Positions 1 to 15,700 of a stretch of 64,000 nt of DNA are shown piece by piece. The stretch is from Hippasteria phrygiana (Eukaryota; Echinodermata; Asteroidea; Valvatida; Goniasteridae). Below the pieces are notes generated by a model, which saw only the letters and a list, made by a program, of their open reading frames with translations, was not told the DNA's origin and did not search any database. The stretch's first letter is position 1, and each line of letters opens with the position of its first letter. Position numbers and translations under genes: made by a program. Location of the stretch: positions 186,001 to 250,000 of the forward strand of contig JAZGUH010000528.1 of the NCBI GenBank assembly GCA_037893225.1, written 5' to 3'.

Positions 1-336
1 GACCCACGACCAACTCGGACCCACGACCAACTCGGACCCACGACCAACTCGGACCCACGACCAACTCGGACCCACGACCAACTCGGACCCACGACCAACT
101 CGGACCCACGACCAACTCGGACCCACGACCAACTCGGACCCACGACCAACTCGGACCCACGACCAACTCGGACCCACGACCAACTCGGACCCACGACCAA
201 CTCGGACCCACGACCAACTCGGACCCACGACCAACTCGGACCCACGACCAACTCGGACCCACAACCAACTCGGACCCATGCCAACTCGGACCCAACAATG
301 ACCATCTCGGACCCAACAATGACCATCTCGGACCCA
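1..336. repeat. 17-bp tandem repeat (minisatellite) at window start
   Basis: The unit gacccacgaccaactcg is repeated perfectly 15 times from position 1. A 16th copy at 256-272 has one change, a shortened copy lies at 273-288, and two 21-bp variants with an added caatgaccat-like segment lie at 289-330. The array dies out at 336 and probably continues left of the window. Decay at its right edge only is typical of an array kept uniform internally by unequal exchange. Confidence 0.97.
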
Positions 337-752
337 TTTTATTGTCAAACAACTCGGAATTATGTGGCTGTACAGTTAAGAATGAAATACAACCAGACAC
401 CAGGATTTAATTTGAACAATCCCATTTCTGTCCCTCACAAATAGTGATACCACTGTAGTGTACTAGTAGGCCAATAGATTAAATAGGAAGTATTTTTTCT
501 ATTCCTTTACTTTAGCATATTTAATGTATTTTTGTATACTGTAACCTGCTGAAGTTTTAAAGGCTGACAGGAGTCGTTAACATTTTACAATAATGTCATG
601 AATTCAACCCATCCCCCGGATCCGGACTGATCCATCCTGACTTGAGGATTGTCCTTTAAAAAAATGACCAAAATGACCCTTTGGCACTGATCACCTCAAA
701 CAGATCATGTTTTTAATTTCAGTAGCCATCATTCACCATCACACATGTCACA

Positions 753-3700
753 ATGGCTATTGCGCAGGGTGAATCTAAGCCTTGGGATAACGCAAAAGAA
801 CTGCAGAAGAAGGAACAGCTTTACAAAATGGGAAAGTTGGGCTTTGGAATGGTAAGTTGAATCTTCTACATTTACTCATTTGAAATTTAATAATTTGGCA
901 GTTAACTAAAGAAGAAGTCCCTCCAAGTTCATACATTTGTAGTAAAAATTTGAGCTTGATTGCATTTGTTTAGCAGAAATGTGTAATATTGTTTGAACTG
1001 TTTTTGCAAAGTTTGGAGAAATGAATCAATAAATGAGCTAATGATTCAATTTTGGTGTTTCTTCCTGCAGCGTGATTTACAGAAGCGCTATGAAGATATC
1101 CTGGGTCCGTTAACCCTCTTTGCTCCATACTTCAATGAAGAAGGTAAGGTTACATTTTCAAATGTTGGTTCATGTAGTGAAGCATTCGTGTTTTCCCCTA
1201 ACAAGGTTTTTACATAATATATTGTTTTCATTTTGACTGTTTGATGTAGTTCCAGAGAAAGTTGAGTTGGACATTGAAAGGCCTGTTACCCCCATTGATG
1301 TAAGTTGTATTCTTGTTTTATTCATACTTGTGTCTATTTGTTTGTAATACTCTCCACATTTTGTTGCATTCCTTGATGCAGGTATCTAATTAAACTCTCA
1401 TAATTTGCCAACCATGCACTTTTGTGTCTGCATGTATATTCTTTTAATTAGTATTCAAATGTGCATTGCATTTTATGTGATTAATGGTCCTATAGTACTA
1501 TGAATGAAACTGAAAGATTTCATGACGTGTGTAACAACATGTGATCTTGTACGAGAGTATTAAGACTCCTCCAGCTACGTTCAGTCAGCTGGCCAAGTTA
1601 ATCCGTCGCCGAATTGCTGCTAGACCTGAAATCAAACATGTCACTATGGAGGACCAACAAACATTAGTAAGTATGTCATTGTCAACAAATGTTGCTTTAA
1701 CCCCTTGAGTACGTTTTTTTACGGGAGATGTCGGGGTGTCGCTGCGGCTCTGGCAGCCAAGCGAAATGGCCACAATGTGTTTGTGCAGTCAAGTGTAACA
1801 TACACAATAATTGAACAATGGATTGAAACTGCACAAACGGTGGCAAATGGCATTATCCGGCCTGGTGGCACTGTTTTTTTTGCGGCAAAGGACGTCTTCC
1901 GTACGTAAAGGGTTAAGGCCGAATTTTAAGTCAAAATAAATGTATTAACTCTGGTCTCAAGTTTCAAACTAGATTTTATTAATCAACATCATTAGTGAAT
2001 ATGCAACTGCCATTTTCAATGGGTTTTAACAATGCAGTTTAATAATACACAAGGAAATTCACAAGGGGAAGTTTAATATTGAATACAGGACTGTAACAAT
2101 ATTATCGTTTGTGGATTTGTTATTTCCAAAAGCTTGAGAATAGATTGTAGATAATGTAGAATGTTTTAAACACATTAGAATACAATTAGATCCTTTCTGA
2201 GAATCTATAAATCAACCAGACAACAACCCTTTAAAATGCCTCATTGTTATCAACAAACGGTTTGTATTTCCTTTCCACCTATTTTCAGGCTGGTATCATC
2301 ATGGGTGAAGTCAACTGCATTTGGCCCGACATCCGACGACAGGTGGATGATCCATTTCTGGTAGGTCTCCCAAATTCTCTTCTGTGGATCATCTGTTATG
2401 ATCTTCCCACAAGCTGAAATTCACATTGACAGTGAAGGTTTGATACGTTTTCATTAACAGTTGTGCATGTTCTACAAAGCGATAAACAAAACAAACCACA
2501 ATACGAAGAGTGGTGAATATACAGGGTTTGAAATTTGCATGGACTCCAAGACCGAGTCCAGTAATTTAGACATGAGCCTAACAGTCTCCAATTCTAAACT
2601 AGATCTTTAGGTCGGTGGTTTGTCTTTCAAATAATCTGTCCTTTAAAAAAAACTAAATTTCATATTTCACACATATATAAAGTTAAATAAGCTGTTGTGA
2701 TCTGTATTATTTTGTAATTTGTTGTTAACTTTTGCAGACTGCTGAAGAGAACAAGGAACTCCAGAGGAGAATCACGGTTCACATCGTCACTGTCTGCGAG
2801 CAGCTGTTTCTACATTATGTGGAGAAGGCAAAGAGTAAGCAACATTTTCTCATCTTTGCTCTATTTTGCCTATTTATTTATTAATTAATTTCAATACATT
2901 AAAATATTAAAATTCTACCTCCACTAAAAAATCACACAAAAATGTGACAGTAGAACGAATATGAGGGAATTAACTCCTACCGTGGGATACACAGTCCCAC
3001 AAAAACAACAGAGAAAAGTGATATTAAAAAAACTGGCCAAAGTGACACAGAACACCCCCAAAAGGATTATAACAAACTTGAGAGATTACAATGAAGCAAG
3101 GTGAACAAAAAACACAGAACAAAATTGATTGTTAAAATGATTATTAATTTAATAATAATAATACAAATTAATTGACAATCGAATACGGATAATATTTAGA
3201 ATAGAAGAAAACTCTATGATGCAGTTACTTAAACTGAAAGTAAATAAGTAGCTTTGATATGATCATGCACAATAGTTGATTTTTGTGAACAGGTTTTAAA
3301 AGCACAAGAAAGTCATTGGTGGTAAACATCCTCTCATTTTCTAGATCTCATCTTATTTGTATGTACAATTGTTTGATGTCATTTTTAGTTTTGAATCAGC
3401 GAGGTGTTTTCAGTGAACGAGCCAACATGAGCAGGCTGAATGCCCAACTTTCACTCGATACCAACAAATTGTAAGAACAAACTTTTTGGTTTCACATCTT
3501 TTTGTTTCAAACCATTATGACAAAGTTATCCCCATCATATAAAATGTAATACTTTTTGGTAAGAAACTAAAACAGTTTTTCAACATGTAAATTTTAAGTC
3601 ATTGTAATGTTTTATAGATTTCTTCATTCTTTTAATTAAATGAATTTGTCAACACGCCTCAAAAATCACTAACAACTTTTTCCACTTGACAAAAATTGCA

Positions 3701-6700
3701 AATCACAAGTGACTGTGTTCCTCATACCATGGTAAAGAGAATCACTAAAAATGAAATAAAAGCCTAAGATAATAAAAGCCCCAAAGTCTTATATGACATT
3801 TCATCAATTAGTGCTTTGTATTTCATTGACGATGGTTCCAGAAAGCATCCTCTACTTTGATTAGAAATTTAATCAACTTTGTAATCCTCCATCTCATCTA
3901 GCCTGAATATCTTAGCCGTGAGACGCCACATCGTTGCTGATATACGAGGTGTCTTATCAGATTCTGAGGAGGAGTATCCTGATGATGCACCCCCTGAAGA
4001 AGATGTTGCTCCTCTCTCCTACCAAAAATTGGTATGAAGATCAGAATCACTACTCATAAATATTTTTATCAATATTTTGTTATTAAGAAAAATATTTCTA
4101 AAACTATGCTTATTTGTAGATAACTGTTACAGTATTCTGGACATTGCTGATGTAAATCCCACTCTATAATATTTTAATGTCTAATTTTATATTGATTTGA
4201 CAGGTGAGTAATATTAAATTCTAATTTAGACTAATAAATAGGACAGACATTTCTGGCGTGCACGTCAAAGACAAACATTATTGGAAATATAATTATTGAG
4301 AATATTTATTTTCACTGTAGATTGAGACCAGCTGTCCCAAGCGCAAGAAACGTTACCGCCAGACCGTAGATCGTGAAGTGCGTGACTTGAATCGTCAAAT
4401 GCCGACCATCCAATCCCATAAGGTGCTGGACTATCTACCCGATGTCAACATCCTCCAGAGGGGGTTGTTAGAGCAGAGCACTGTGCAGTGGAAAGCATTA
4501 GTCCATACCGCTGGGCTTAAAGGAGACAACAAGGAGGCTGATAGAAAACGGACCATCAGGTCAGAACAAGAAAAACACCTTGGACATAATTGGGGAGTCA
4601 AGATGTCCAATCTTTTTTCAACCCCCCCCCCCCCCCACCCCCCAAAAAAAGCCAACAAAAGCACAACAGAATCAAGAAGTGCAGTAATTCTGTCTTTGTT
4701 CACATTGGGTGATAAAGTTGGCCTTCCTTTCCTCTTTGTTTTTCCTTCTTCATGGTCTTTCCAAACTTTCCACCTCTGGTGACCCTGGTTCGATTCCTGT
4801 CTAGGTGCTCTGTGTGCATTAGGTTTTCAACCCTGTCTTGATTGTGTATGTTTTCTCAGGAATAATTGTTCCGTGGGATTTTCGTCATGTTTCTCATATT
4901 ATTGATGGTGGGTAATAGGGCATGTCATCAAACGTGGCGCACTTTGTGTTTTCCCTCCAGAACCTAGTTTAATCCCAGATTGTACAAAAAAATGTAAATC
5001 TGGCAAGTTTAAAATATCTGTGTCTGTAAATCTTTAGTTTACTGCCCCCTTTTGAAGTTTCAAAGACAATTTTCTTTTGACATGATTTCCAAATTTTATT
5101 GTCAACACTTTTAAAATGTGCCAAAAAAGTCATAAAATAGTTTTCTGACAAACGTGAAGTTATGAATGTGAACGGAGATATTAATGACTAATCGTAATTT
5201 GTCAACTTTAAGACAATCGTAAGTGTTTGGGATTTATTTAAATTTGTTCAAGTGCAGCACATTAGACGACTGTTGGCTAAATTTCACGCCCAATTTCTGG
5301 ACGCCACACTTTTGACTTCTAGACTAAAAATGTCAAAAAACCTCAAATAATTCGCGAAGCAAGTTTATTAAAATCCTCCTACTGTTATAACTACCATAAC
5401 CTATCAAAAAACCTAAGCCTTTCCTCTCCAACAGCTTGTGTGTTTCAACCTGAAACTCGATTTGATAAGCAGGGTAGTTGGCTCCATTTTGGCACCAAGA
5501 GAGGGAGGGTTAAGGTAATAGTACCAATATTCAACTGAGTCAGTTTGAAGCCTATCAACAAAGAAGTTTGTCAAAACTATCTGATGAAAGTCAGGGGAAA
5601 AAGACGAAGGGCACCACGTTAGACGACTCCACTGTACTAGTTGGTATAACTATAAGATCTATTTCTAAATTATAAGCTGTAAATTATAAGGCAGTCCCTT
5701 CAGTAAAACTTGAATATATCCACCCAAAAATGATAACCCTGCTTTTATGATTCCTTCGCATGTTAAAAGTCTTATAATCAGGCATAAATCTTTGACAATA
5801 ACCCTAACCATGCTAAATCCAACAATTTCAATATGATTTCACATACTCCCTAGGGGGTTAGGGTTAAGGAAATTATTTATAGGGGAAGTCTGAAAAAGTT
5901 GCAATGTTTGTTTATTTTGAGGTAAGAATTAAGTTCGATATTAAAAGCTAAATTCACCTTTTAAATGAGTTGCAAATTGTCCTTCTAGCATCGCAAAATT
6001 GTAGTGTCATGTTTTTTGATGTACAAACTAAATGCATTTAACTGAATGATGTATTTTTTACAGAGAACAAGAGAGGAAAACAGTGTCCTTTCACAAACTG
6101 AAGAAATCTAGATCCCTGGAAGTCTTTCCAATAGAAACACTCTTTGAAGACCTTGGTATCCAATATCATGCTGTTCATAAGCGTAGACCAAGCCTTGAGT
6201 TTGATCCACAACTTGTAAGTCCATCGCTGCTTTCATAATTATTCCTACAAATTAAAATGTAAAGAATACTCTGATTTCAAACACTTTGTCCTGTGCAATT
6301 AGGAAAAGATATACTACCCACATTTTTAAAAAAATCAACATAAGCTTACATAATCTAAAGGGAGAGTCACTTACAATGTCTACATTTTTCAGATTACGAT
6401 CCTTTCATGTCTGTGACTAGACATATAAATTATCATAAAAAATGGACAAACATACTTTTCTCTGAAAAGACAGGTGTGGGAATAGGGTTGATTAATTGAA
6501 CAGTATCTAGTTCTGTTTTAACACAATTAGGGGACAATGGATTTCTCTATAAATCTACCATTACACTATGAGTAGCTTATCAGTGCATCAATGTTTGTAT
6601 CAATTACTTGTGATTCCATCATCAGCCAGAAGAACCAAAAACAACAGAAGTGGATGTCTCCAAACCCAGGAACACCAGAGAGTACTTCCAACAGGATCTA

Positions 6701-9700
6701 AAAAAGCTATCCACTTACCGATCGGCCAAGGATGACGGCAAAGATGAGCAACTAGCAGAGGATGAGGACCTCCCGCCTCTTCTACAGGTGAGGAGGAATG
6801 ATGCATTACCATGGTTACCTACAGACTGGTGACCAGTCTCAGCGAACCTCCAGAAAACATATTATGTTTACAAGAAATTTGATGCTGGCTTTAAGAAGAT
6901 ATTTGTCATTCCTGTTGTGGTGTTTAGTGCTATATGCTCAGTACTTTTGGAGAGCCTGAGGGAAAATTCACTGGCTTACGAACCCAAGAGACATTGCTGA
7001 CTAGTGCAGATGTCATAACTACTCATCCACCAAGCTTGTCATGGTTGGCTTACCAATTTGAACCATGTGAACCACCAAAGGTAATATTATTTTAGAGGTT
7101 TCATGAGAGTTGAATGAATTTCAACTTCTTTGCAGGCAATCTCGCAGACAGACAGAGTTGACGCCAGGAGGGAGGAGTTGCAGAAACAACTAAAGAAGAT
7201 GAAGGAACATGAATCAATCCGGGAAAGAGAGGATCAGTAAGTTGTGACTATCCTATGGACAGTGTAAAGCTACACACATGCATAATCCACTTTGCTCAAT
7301 TTTTTTACTGCAAATTTTGTTTCACAGTGACGTCACTGTTACAAAGAGGGTAAACCTTAAGTTGAAGGGTTTGAAGGTAACAGGTATGAGTAGTGATGCC
7401 GTTTTCCCTTCAGCTAGAAAAAAAATATTAGGGGCATTTCCGGGAATTTCTTGCAGGGTGTCGAGCCTCACAGACTGTTTTTACCCAGTTTAAGCAACAA
7501 TAATAAGTCGGCGAACAGGTCTTGGTCCCGTTTCGTAGGGTTACTATACACATGTACATAATTTTCATAATTAATGGAATCTCTGTCATTTCCATAGAGA
7601 CCTCAAGCTTAAAGAAAGAGTTCACAAACGAGAGAGGCAGAATTTGCTTCCAATAGTGATGCAACAATAGAAATCTCTATGCATGAGCAGACATGTAGTA
7701 TGACTTGGCTGTGAAATACAGCTTAAATTAGCAAAACTTATTTTGCTCCAGTTACATGTAGCACAAGTTTTAATTAAGCCGGCAACCCTATGAAATTTGG
7801 CCCTTGTCTCATGAGTAAGAAAATCAAAACTCGCTCAGAACAGGAGTGGGGTGTTCAACCCCCAAAACCATCCTGTTGATTTGCCTCTGTTTATATGAAC
7901 AAGAAAACTTCTTCAAAGTATACTGTAAAGTAATACTAAAATGCAAGTCCTGTTTACGTGTAATTCTAAATGTAGTATTTATCGTTATTGATACTCAATA
8001 TAGAATTGAGACATCTGAGCCTACCCACCCACAACCTGCAACTGTGACGACCCGCATGCCAAATAAGTCAGTAGTACGCACCTCAGATGTCCGTGTATCT
8101 GAGAGGGTTAGCCTGTCGTCCATTACATTGAAACTCAACACCACTGTCTTCAATGAGCTGAATGATGATGTGAGTTCATCAAAGGCTAGCACATCTTTTC
8201 CTGAACACTTGGGGTTGTCATTAATTTTTTTAAAGTGGTAACTTCTGCTTGGTTTGTACAGTAATTCAGGGTTTAATCATTTTAAAAATAAATTTTAAAA
8301 TACCATATATAGTGGCAAAATATTTGATAGTCCAGAAAAAAGTGCATTGTATAGGGTGGAATCGTACATCTGAAACGTGTTAGAGAAATAGGCCAAATAT
8401 TTCTGAAGTCAGCTCTTTATTCATGTGGCATATACATGTAGTTACCAAGAATATGGACATAGTTTTGCTTTTATAGATCAGTGGCCTGTGTATGGCAAAA
8501 TTATGAGTGTTTAATGTCAGGTAACATAAAGGAATGTTTCCACACGAATGACTGAATATGAAGGCAATTTAAGAATTTGAGCATCCTACACAGTCACAGG
8601 TCTATTAAAAGCAGATACAAATATGTTTTCAAACACAGCAATAAATGAAAAATATCATAAATTTTCTTGATTTAAAAACACAAGGCCCACATGGTTCTTT
8701 CGCCTTTGGTGAAGGTGCTTTACTGCACTTGTTTCAAAATCTACCATGATATTACAGCTCATCATATTAAACTTACTTTACAGGTGAATGGCAACACTAT
8801 TAAGAAGCTAGACAGCAACCTGTTCCGTGGTCAAGAGATTAACGAGGTTTATCGGGAGATTATGAAGACATTACCAATAGACCACATGGCATATGATCAG
8901 GTACTAGTCACTTCCTTAAAAATCCCACCTGTAACTTTTAATCAAGGCTCAAACTAAATATACCTATTATGTAAGGCCTAGCAGGAATTGGCTGGGAACA
9001 AATCACAATCAATATATATCTCATAGCATTTTGGCTGGTAACCTGTAATTGCAAATATAAACCTTTCTGTGCTCAGCTGATTTGTGTGTTCAGCCACTGT
9101 CTGAAATTAGTCCCTGTACTTTTTGAATATTTCAGGATGATTTCATGGAGAAGTCGTCCAGCTACCAGGCTTTAGCCCACCACCCTGTCCTTGCATCGTC
9201 CATGCTACAGAGGCATGGTCAAGACAGGGTACTCAACCCAGCTCTGACCAAGAGAGAAACCCCACCATGGGGAGAGGATAGAGAGGAATGGTCCAAGAGG
9301 TATGTCAGACAAGTTTCCTCTGCTCTTTATGAACCTTTGTCATGTGACGTCACAGTCTACATTGCACTGCCTATTTAACCCCTTGCCACCGGTTGACACA
9401 TATATGTGCAGATAAAATTGCCACTTGGCCGGTTGACATCTATACACGCCAATCTCTGCATTTTCAATTCATTATTGGGGTATTGTGTATGTTATGCTTG
9501 GCTGCACAAGCCTCTTGTTTCCATTTCGCTTGGCTGCACAAGCCTGCACCCCGGCGCCCCCATATAATACCCGAGTTCAAGGGGTTACCAGTACATGTAA
9601 GTGTGCCCATTCTATACATGTACTGTGATCACGCCAAGGCTGTCCACACATGGTGACATCATTTACCTCTAGCACTGCCTGGTTATGTGGGTGAATAGGA

Positions 9701-12700
9701 TCCAATTCAACATATTCTTTGTTACTATGTCTATTTAACCCAGCCCACCCTACTCTGCTAAAAGAAAGTGCTTATAGCTGCTCAAATTAAAGGACTTTTG
9801 TACTCAATGTGCTATTAAAACCCAAACCCCCTAGGGTGTATGCAAAATCATATTAAAATTAGAGGATTTGGGACTGTTAGGGTTAAATTAGTTGATTTTG
9901 CAGAAAAGTGAACATTTATAATTTTAACCTGTATTTTGACTTTGTTGAGTTTTTGCCAAGTTCACATTGGAAAGACTTCAAAGACTTTTTGACATGGGTA
10001 TACTTTAAGATGCCATCAGGAAGTCCTCTTATAATAGCAAAAGCTAGCAACATTGTATGAATTGTTTGTTGACAATCATTTCTCTTTATGAGTCTTTTTT
10101 TCAATAAATGTAATGTGCTAGTGTTAGTGTATTTTAGTTGAGTTTTATGTGTGTAGTTTTGGATAGATTTTGTAAGATAGTGTGGGGTTTAATGGATATT
10201 TATTACATGAAATAAAAAATGAAGGCGTGAATTTGTAGAACCAAGTTTCATGGACAGTATTTCAGTTATTAAAAAGAATGCATTTTTGTTGCGCAGTCCC
10301 ATCTTCAATGCCACCTTTGCCAAGAAACCAGTTGCCCAACAAGGTTTCTCCCTCGGCACCAATGCTCTCCTAGAAACACTAACAGCCAACATCAACCTAG
10401 GGGGTAGCACCCCTGGCCAAGACTTTGGAGGGACTAGTTCTGGTGGGTTGGATCTGGATGGAATGGGTATGGGCAAGCCCGTGTCTCATCAAGGCTTGAT
10501 GGATGATAGGAATGCCCGGTCCTATGCTTCATGGCTGGCCTGGTGGAAGAATACTATCAGCTGTGATGATTACACCAAGTACTTATCCACACAGGTAAAC
10601 TTAACTCTCTCTCACTACTATCCTTTGTCATCTTCTCTCAATTCATAAAAGTGGGCCCTGAAGGATCAGGTAACCCAGAATAATTTAAAAATAACTAGTT
10701 ATAATACTAAATATAATTCGTGAAGTACCAGTTAAAGTAGTTAACGAGGATGCCATGGTGGGTCAACCCCGACCCTGTTTCTTTTTCTTTTCCCTTTATT
10801 TGGCTCCATATATTAGTACAGCTTGATCCACACTTGTATATGAAATGAAAATGATCTGGTTTAAAGCCTGATGTGTGTGAACACATTGTGCAAAGTTAGC
10901 GCTCTCATGCAAAATGAACTTTCTGAAGAAGATGCTTTAAGTTCCAAACCAAACAAAGCTTCATTAGTTTATTAGAGAAATTTCTCTGTAGTTGTATTCT
11001 CCACCACGCATTGTCTCAAATCTCAGTAATGTATTTATGTCAATTCCTTCTGGTATATTTCACAGGAGACTGATTTCCTTGGAGCAGTTTTTCACATGTA
11101 TGAGAGTGATGACGATAAAGGTGATGCAAATAAATCTGACAAAGATGTCCTTAGCTCTTCCAAGATGGCCAAACAAAGGTAACAAATCTGTTATATATGT
11201 CTAATGATAATGTCTGCACGTATAAGTAGGTCATATCCATCAATCACGTTGCTAAATTTTAATACTTATTGCATTGTGTAAGCACACTGCTTTGTACATT
11301 TTCATATTGAATGGATGCTAATTCAGTTATAAATTTGTATTTTTACCTAAAGAAAGGTATTGACAAAATAAGCAGAATGCCAAGGCAGAGCAAAGCAGCT
11401 CATCAGTTGTTACAGCACCGGTGTTCCAGAAGTCACAGCTCAAACCTAATTTTTGTCAATTTTCCTTGTTAACCATTCAGAGAGCGAGATGAGAGATTAC
11501 AGGAATTGAAGAATCAGAAGACAGATTTCCAGACTGGAATGTGGAATGTGAACTCCATCCTGATGGGGGGACTGGGCAAGGATCCTGAATTGGAAGGTAA
11601 AATCAAACTAAATGTTTCTCATCTAATACAATCAGCTAATGTTCTCACTACCATTAATAGTTATCCCATGAGTGGGAGTGGAACATGTGTCTCATCGTGT
11701 GAGACACATGGAGGTATGAGGAGGATATATCCCCCTCCCTTGGGCATGGGTGATGATTTTCAAAAACAATCTTGGTCATTCCCCCACTTTGTGAACAAAA
11801 CAGAGTTGGAGTCGAGTCCCTGCAAGTCCTTTCACAAGTACTTTCGCAAGCCCAATCTGAAGTCCTTTCATAAAGCTGGTCACAAGTAACTGGATAAACA
11901 ATGACAAAGGAATGCCTTTGTCAAAGCTCATTTGAATAGCTTGTGATTGGAATTAGGACTGGATGGGTTGTGATAGACTTGCAGGGACTTGCAGCGACTA
12001 CATCTCTGGAACAAAATGAAATACCTTTGATAGTAAGCTCTGTTTCTTTCATTCAACAAACATTCTTGTGGATGCAGAAGAAGAAGAGGAAGCTGTGGAA
12101 TCAGAAGAAACGGACTCCAGGGCTCGTTCACGCCACTCACGATCACGCCATTTACTCCATACAACTTCAAGAGGCTCAGCCAAGTCCACGACGAGCTCCC
12201 TATCAAAGAGAGGGACTCTGAGAGTACCAGGTGTAGTGGGAGCTTGTAATAGGACAGTGTCCAGGCTGTCGTCAAGAGTAACAACGAGGGATCTATCGAG
12301 TCGTTTATCAAGCACGGTAAGGAAAACCATTGCATTCAATGTATTGGGCCACTCTCCTTTGATACCTACGGTTTTGGCAAGAATTCTTTAGCATTTAAGT
12401 GGTAACACAGCCAATGGAATTAAACCTTTAACATTCCTTGAGTTTTGTTGATATGTTTATCAGAAAACATGCTGCTTTATGCAGCTTAATTAAACATTTA
12501 CTATTCAGACTGCAAGCTTGTGAAAAATCTCAGTGTTCAACAACAGAATACATCAATGAGACTGTTTCCATAATGGATTTGTACAGAATTTTGAAATCTG
12601 AAATATTATATTTGATAAATATTTTAACCCTGGCAAATTCAAACACCATATGGTAAACTGTACACACAAATTGTTGGACTCTGATTCTGGTGGTATGCCA

Positions 12701-15700
12701 AACTCAGTGTAAAGGACTATCGGTTTGGGGGTCCAGTACCCTTCTTAACAGATTCCAACCAAACATGCTGTTGGGTTGAGTACTGTTAGAGTTAAGGGTC
12801 ATAAAATTATCATAACACAATAATTTTCCTGTTGCCATTTGCAAGTAAACCACGTTTCTTAGCCAACTCTGTGGAATTTTGTGCTGTAATTTGTATTTGT
12901 CTTGGATATTGCACTTTGCATGTCGATTTATAACTAATTTGCTTGGACGATATATTCACAAGATTCTACCGTAACAGGTCACAGGTATCTTGTCAAGATA
13001 CGTCCAATTAATGTTTTAATCTACAAAGCCTTATTTCAAATGGCACTCATCAATCAATAAAAAAAAAAAAATGCAAAACAACCCAACCAAATATTATGTA
13101 TATGTAGGCCATTCAGTTCTTTTATTTACCTTTTGTATTTATGGTCAGAAATCTCAGCTGACCACAGCCATCCCTGAGCCTCTGAGCCTTCAAGACCGGC
13201 TGGAAGCAATCTGGACATCTCTACAAATGCCCGACGGTCAGAAACTAGACATGGCTATCAAATACAGCTCAGATGACCACATGGGCAAACTGGAAAGTGT
13301 AAGTAATTGAAAAAGATGACAGACTAAGTTTATTTTCTGAGATATCTGCACATTGTATGCATTAAGTTTGAGTTGTAACATTACTTCATACAAATGAACT
13401 AAAATCTCCCTTTATGAGTGTATTTTAATGTCTTTAAAAAAAATTTGTCTTTCACTGTATTTCAGGCCATAGATGCTTGGGAGCTAGCTACTGAAGTGAT
13501 TTTACAGCGAGAGGCAATCCTTGCTAGACTGGAGACCTTTGAGAGGTTGGCATCTGACCCTGACAGATTCTTCCAAAAAGGTTAGCGGATGATCATCTTT
13601 CTCCCCTAAACATTCGCAGGAGTGCCAAAGTAACCAACACAAAAGTGTTTGACCATGAAGACATAGTCGCAAGAAAACATGAGGGAATAGAACATTTAGG
13701 AGCTTTGCTTAGAATATATACTTTGGCTGCGCTTAGAAACTACAATAATGTGTTCTTGTGAAAAGGGAAAAAAAGAGGCATTTCAATTTACAGCAGTCTT
13801 AAATGCAACTTGATGACCAAATAAGAATGAACAATTTGACCTTAGTGTTTTTGTCTCATGAAAAGTGATCAAAACTGATCGTAAAGTGGGAGTCACTCTG
13901 TAACTACGATGGACATAGCACTGCAGTTATGGTAATATACAATTTATATCTGATATATTTGGTCTTAAAGATATATTGTCTGTGTCCTCTTCGACAACAT
14001 TTTTCTGATGAATGTTTTCTTACATGTTTATAGTTACGAAAAAAATAATTTGATGTGAATCTGCAACCATCCAAAAAGGCTTTTATTCATGGTTGCTTTC
14101 TCGCATCTAATGCTCACAAAGATACAAATTAATGTTGGGCCTCAACTAATGTTACATTTGTAAAATAATTGTTCAATAACTAAATTTGGGTGGGTTTTTG
14201 TTTTAAGTCTCATTTAGAATTGAATAACTTGTATTGCTCGAAAAGTAGCAATTTAATTAAACAATATTTTTTTCAGGGTGAAAGCCAAAAAGAGCACGGA
14301 CATCTTTAAGAAGTTTGGGTTATGTTGGAACTTCTTGCTGTTCATGTGTAAAACTCCTGAATGTATTTGTCTTTGAATTTAAATAGCTTTGTTTGGATTT
14401 GTTGTTTTTTGTTTGTAATAGGCCACAGAGGTTCTTCAGTAGTTCGTCTTAAGGAGGCTAGGCAGCGCAGTGAACTCTACACTAGACTTCATGATGTAGA
14501 TGCCCATCTTACAGATAAGCTCCAATTTGTCCACAGGAAGTTTGCCGATACACCAACATTCCATGTATGTGGTAGGAATTCTAGTTAGGGAGCTATTCTC
14601 TTTGAATCAGGCCTTAGTTATTTTGGAAATAGAGGCCCTATGTATGGCAACAATTATAGAAGTTAATGTGCTCGTTACCCTTGGATAGGCATGCATAGAG
14701 CTTTTGTGCTGACATTGTTACAGAATTTGAATAAAAACCTCACAGGTGACTGCCATGTAAAAGGTTTATTCAATCAAATTTCGTGGAAAGATTGGTACTA
14801 ATGCCTTCTTTTTGGGGGGTGGGGGGGTGTGGGGGGTGTGGGGGGGGGGGGGGGGTAGGCTGGTTTGTACTTGAGGTAGTCATAATAATTCAATTTTCAA
14901 TGAACTTTTCTCCATGTCATCTTCTTTCCATCAATTTCTTTTGTGGAATCGTCTCATAAAAAACCAAAACCTGAAATATTAAGGTGTGATTAGCTTTGGT
15001 AATGATCAGAATTTAGTTTCAATCTGAAAGCTTAAAGATGTACCAACTAGTACCAATCCTCCTGAGAAATACTTCCGTCTCAAGTGCAGTCATGTTCAAA
15101 AATATTGTATCTTAAAACTGTGGCTTGTTTCGATTTCAACAATTCAAAGAAGCTCATATGAACATGTACAAAAACATTTTGGTTTTCCACTATTTTCTTT
15201 TTACTCTGGTGACGGAATGTGCTTAAACTTTCACAGGTTTGTTATTTCATGTATATGTTGAATGCTGTCTGCAAATGCCTTGTCAGCTCTGTCAATGATC
15301 AGTGTACCATATCTTTAAATTGTTCACCTTAGTATTGCTTAGTTATCTCTACTTTTGGAAGACTTTTTTCCTCCTGAAATTATATTTTTTGTAATAAATG
15401 CATATTTTTCCAGTAATGTTAAAGTTATTGACTTTTGAAGGACATTGCATGAAAAAAAATAGTCAGTGGTTTCATTGAGTAATTACTTTCCAAATGTTGA
15501 CTTATTTGTGGCCCGACAATAATGAAGCTCCCGCAAAGGATGATGTTTTTGTGAATAAGAGGTGTGAAAGCAACCAAAAATTAAAAGCTTGTTTCAAAGG
15601 GATGCAGTTGCCCAAAGTAGACAAAAATAAAACATACAGTTTAAAAATTTGAAAGAATGAAACAAAAAAAGTAATATAAGAGCACGGTCTGTATGTCTGG

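Noticed and set aside
4378..4782. 134-codon frame as a stand-alone gene
   Set aside because: Its first part is exon 9 of the CCDC87-like gene; the rest is intron read-through across the poly-C tract.
12049..12339. Minus-strand 96- and 135-codon frames opposite exon 19
   Set aside because: Shadow frames of a coding exon; the plus-strand frame fits splice phases on both sides.
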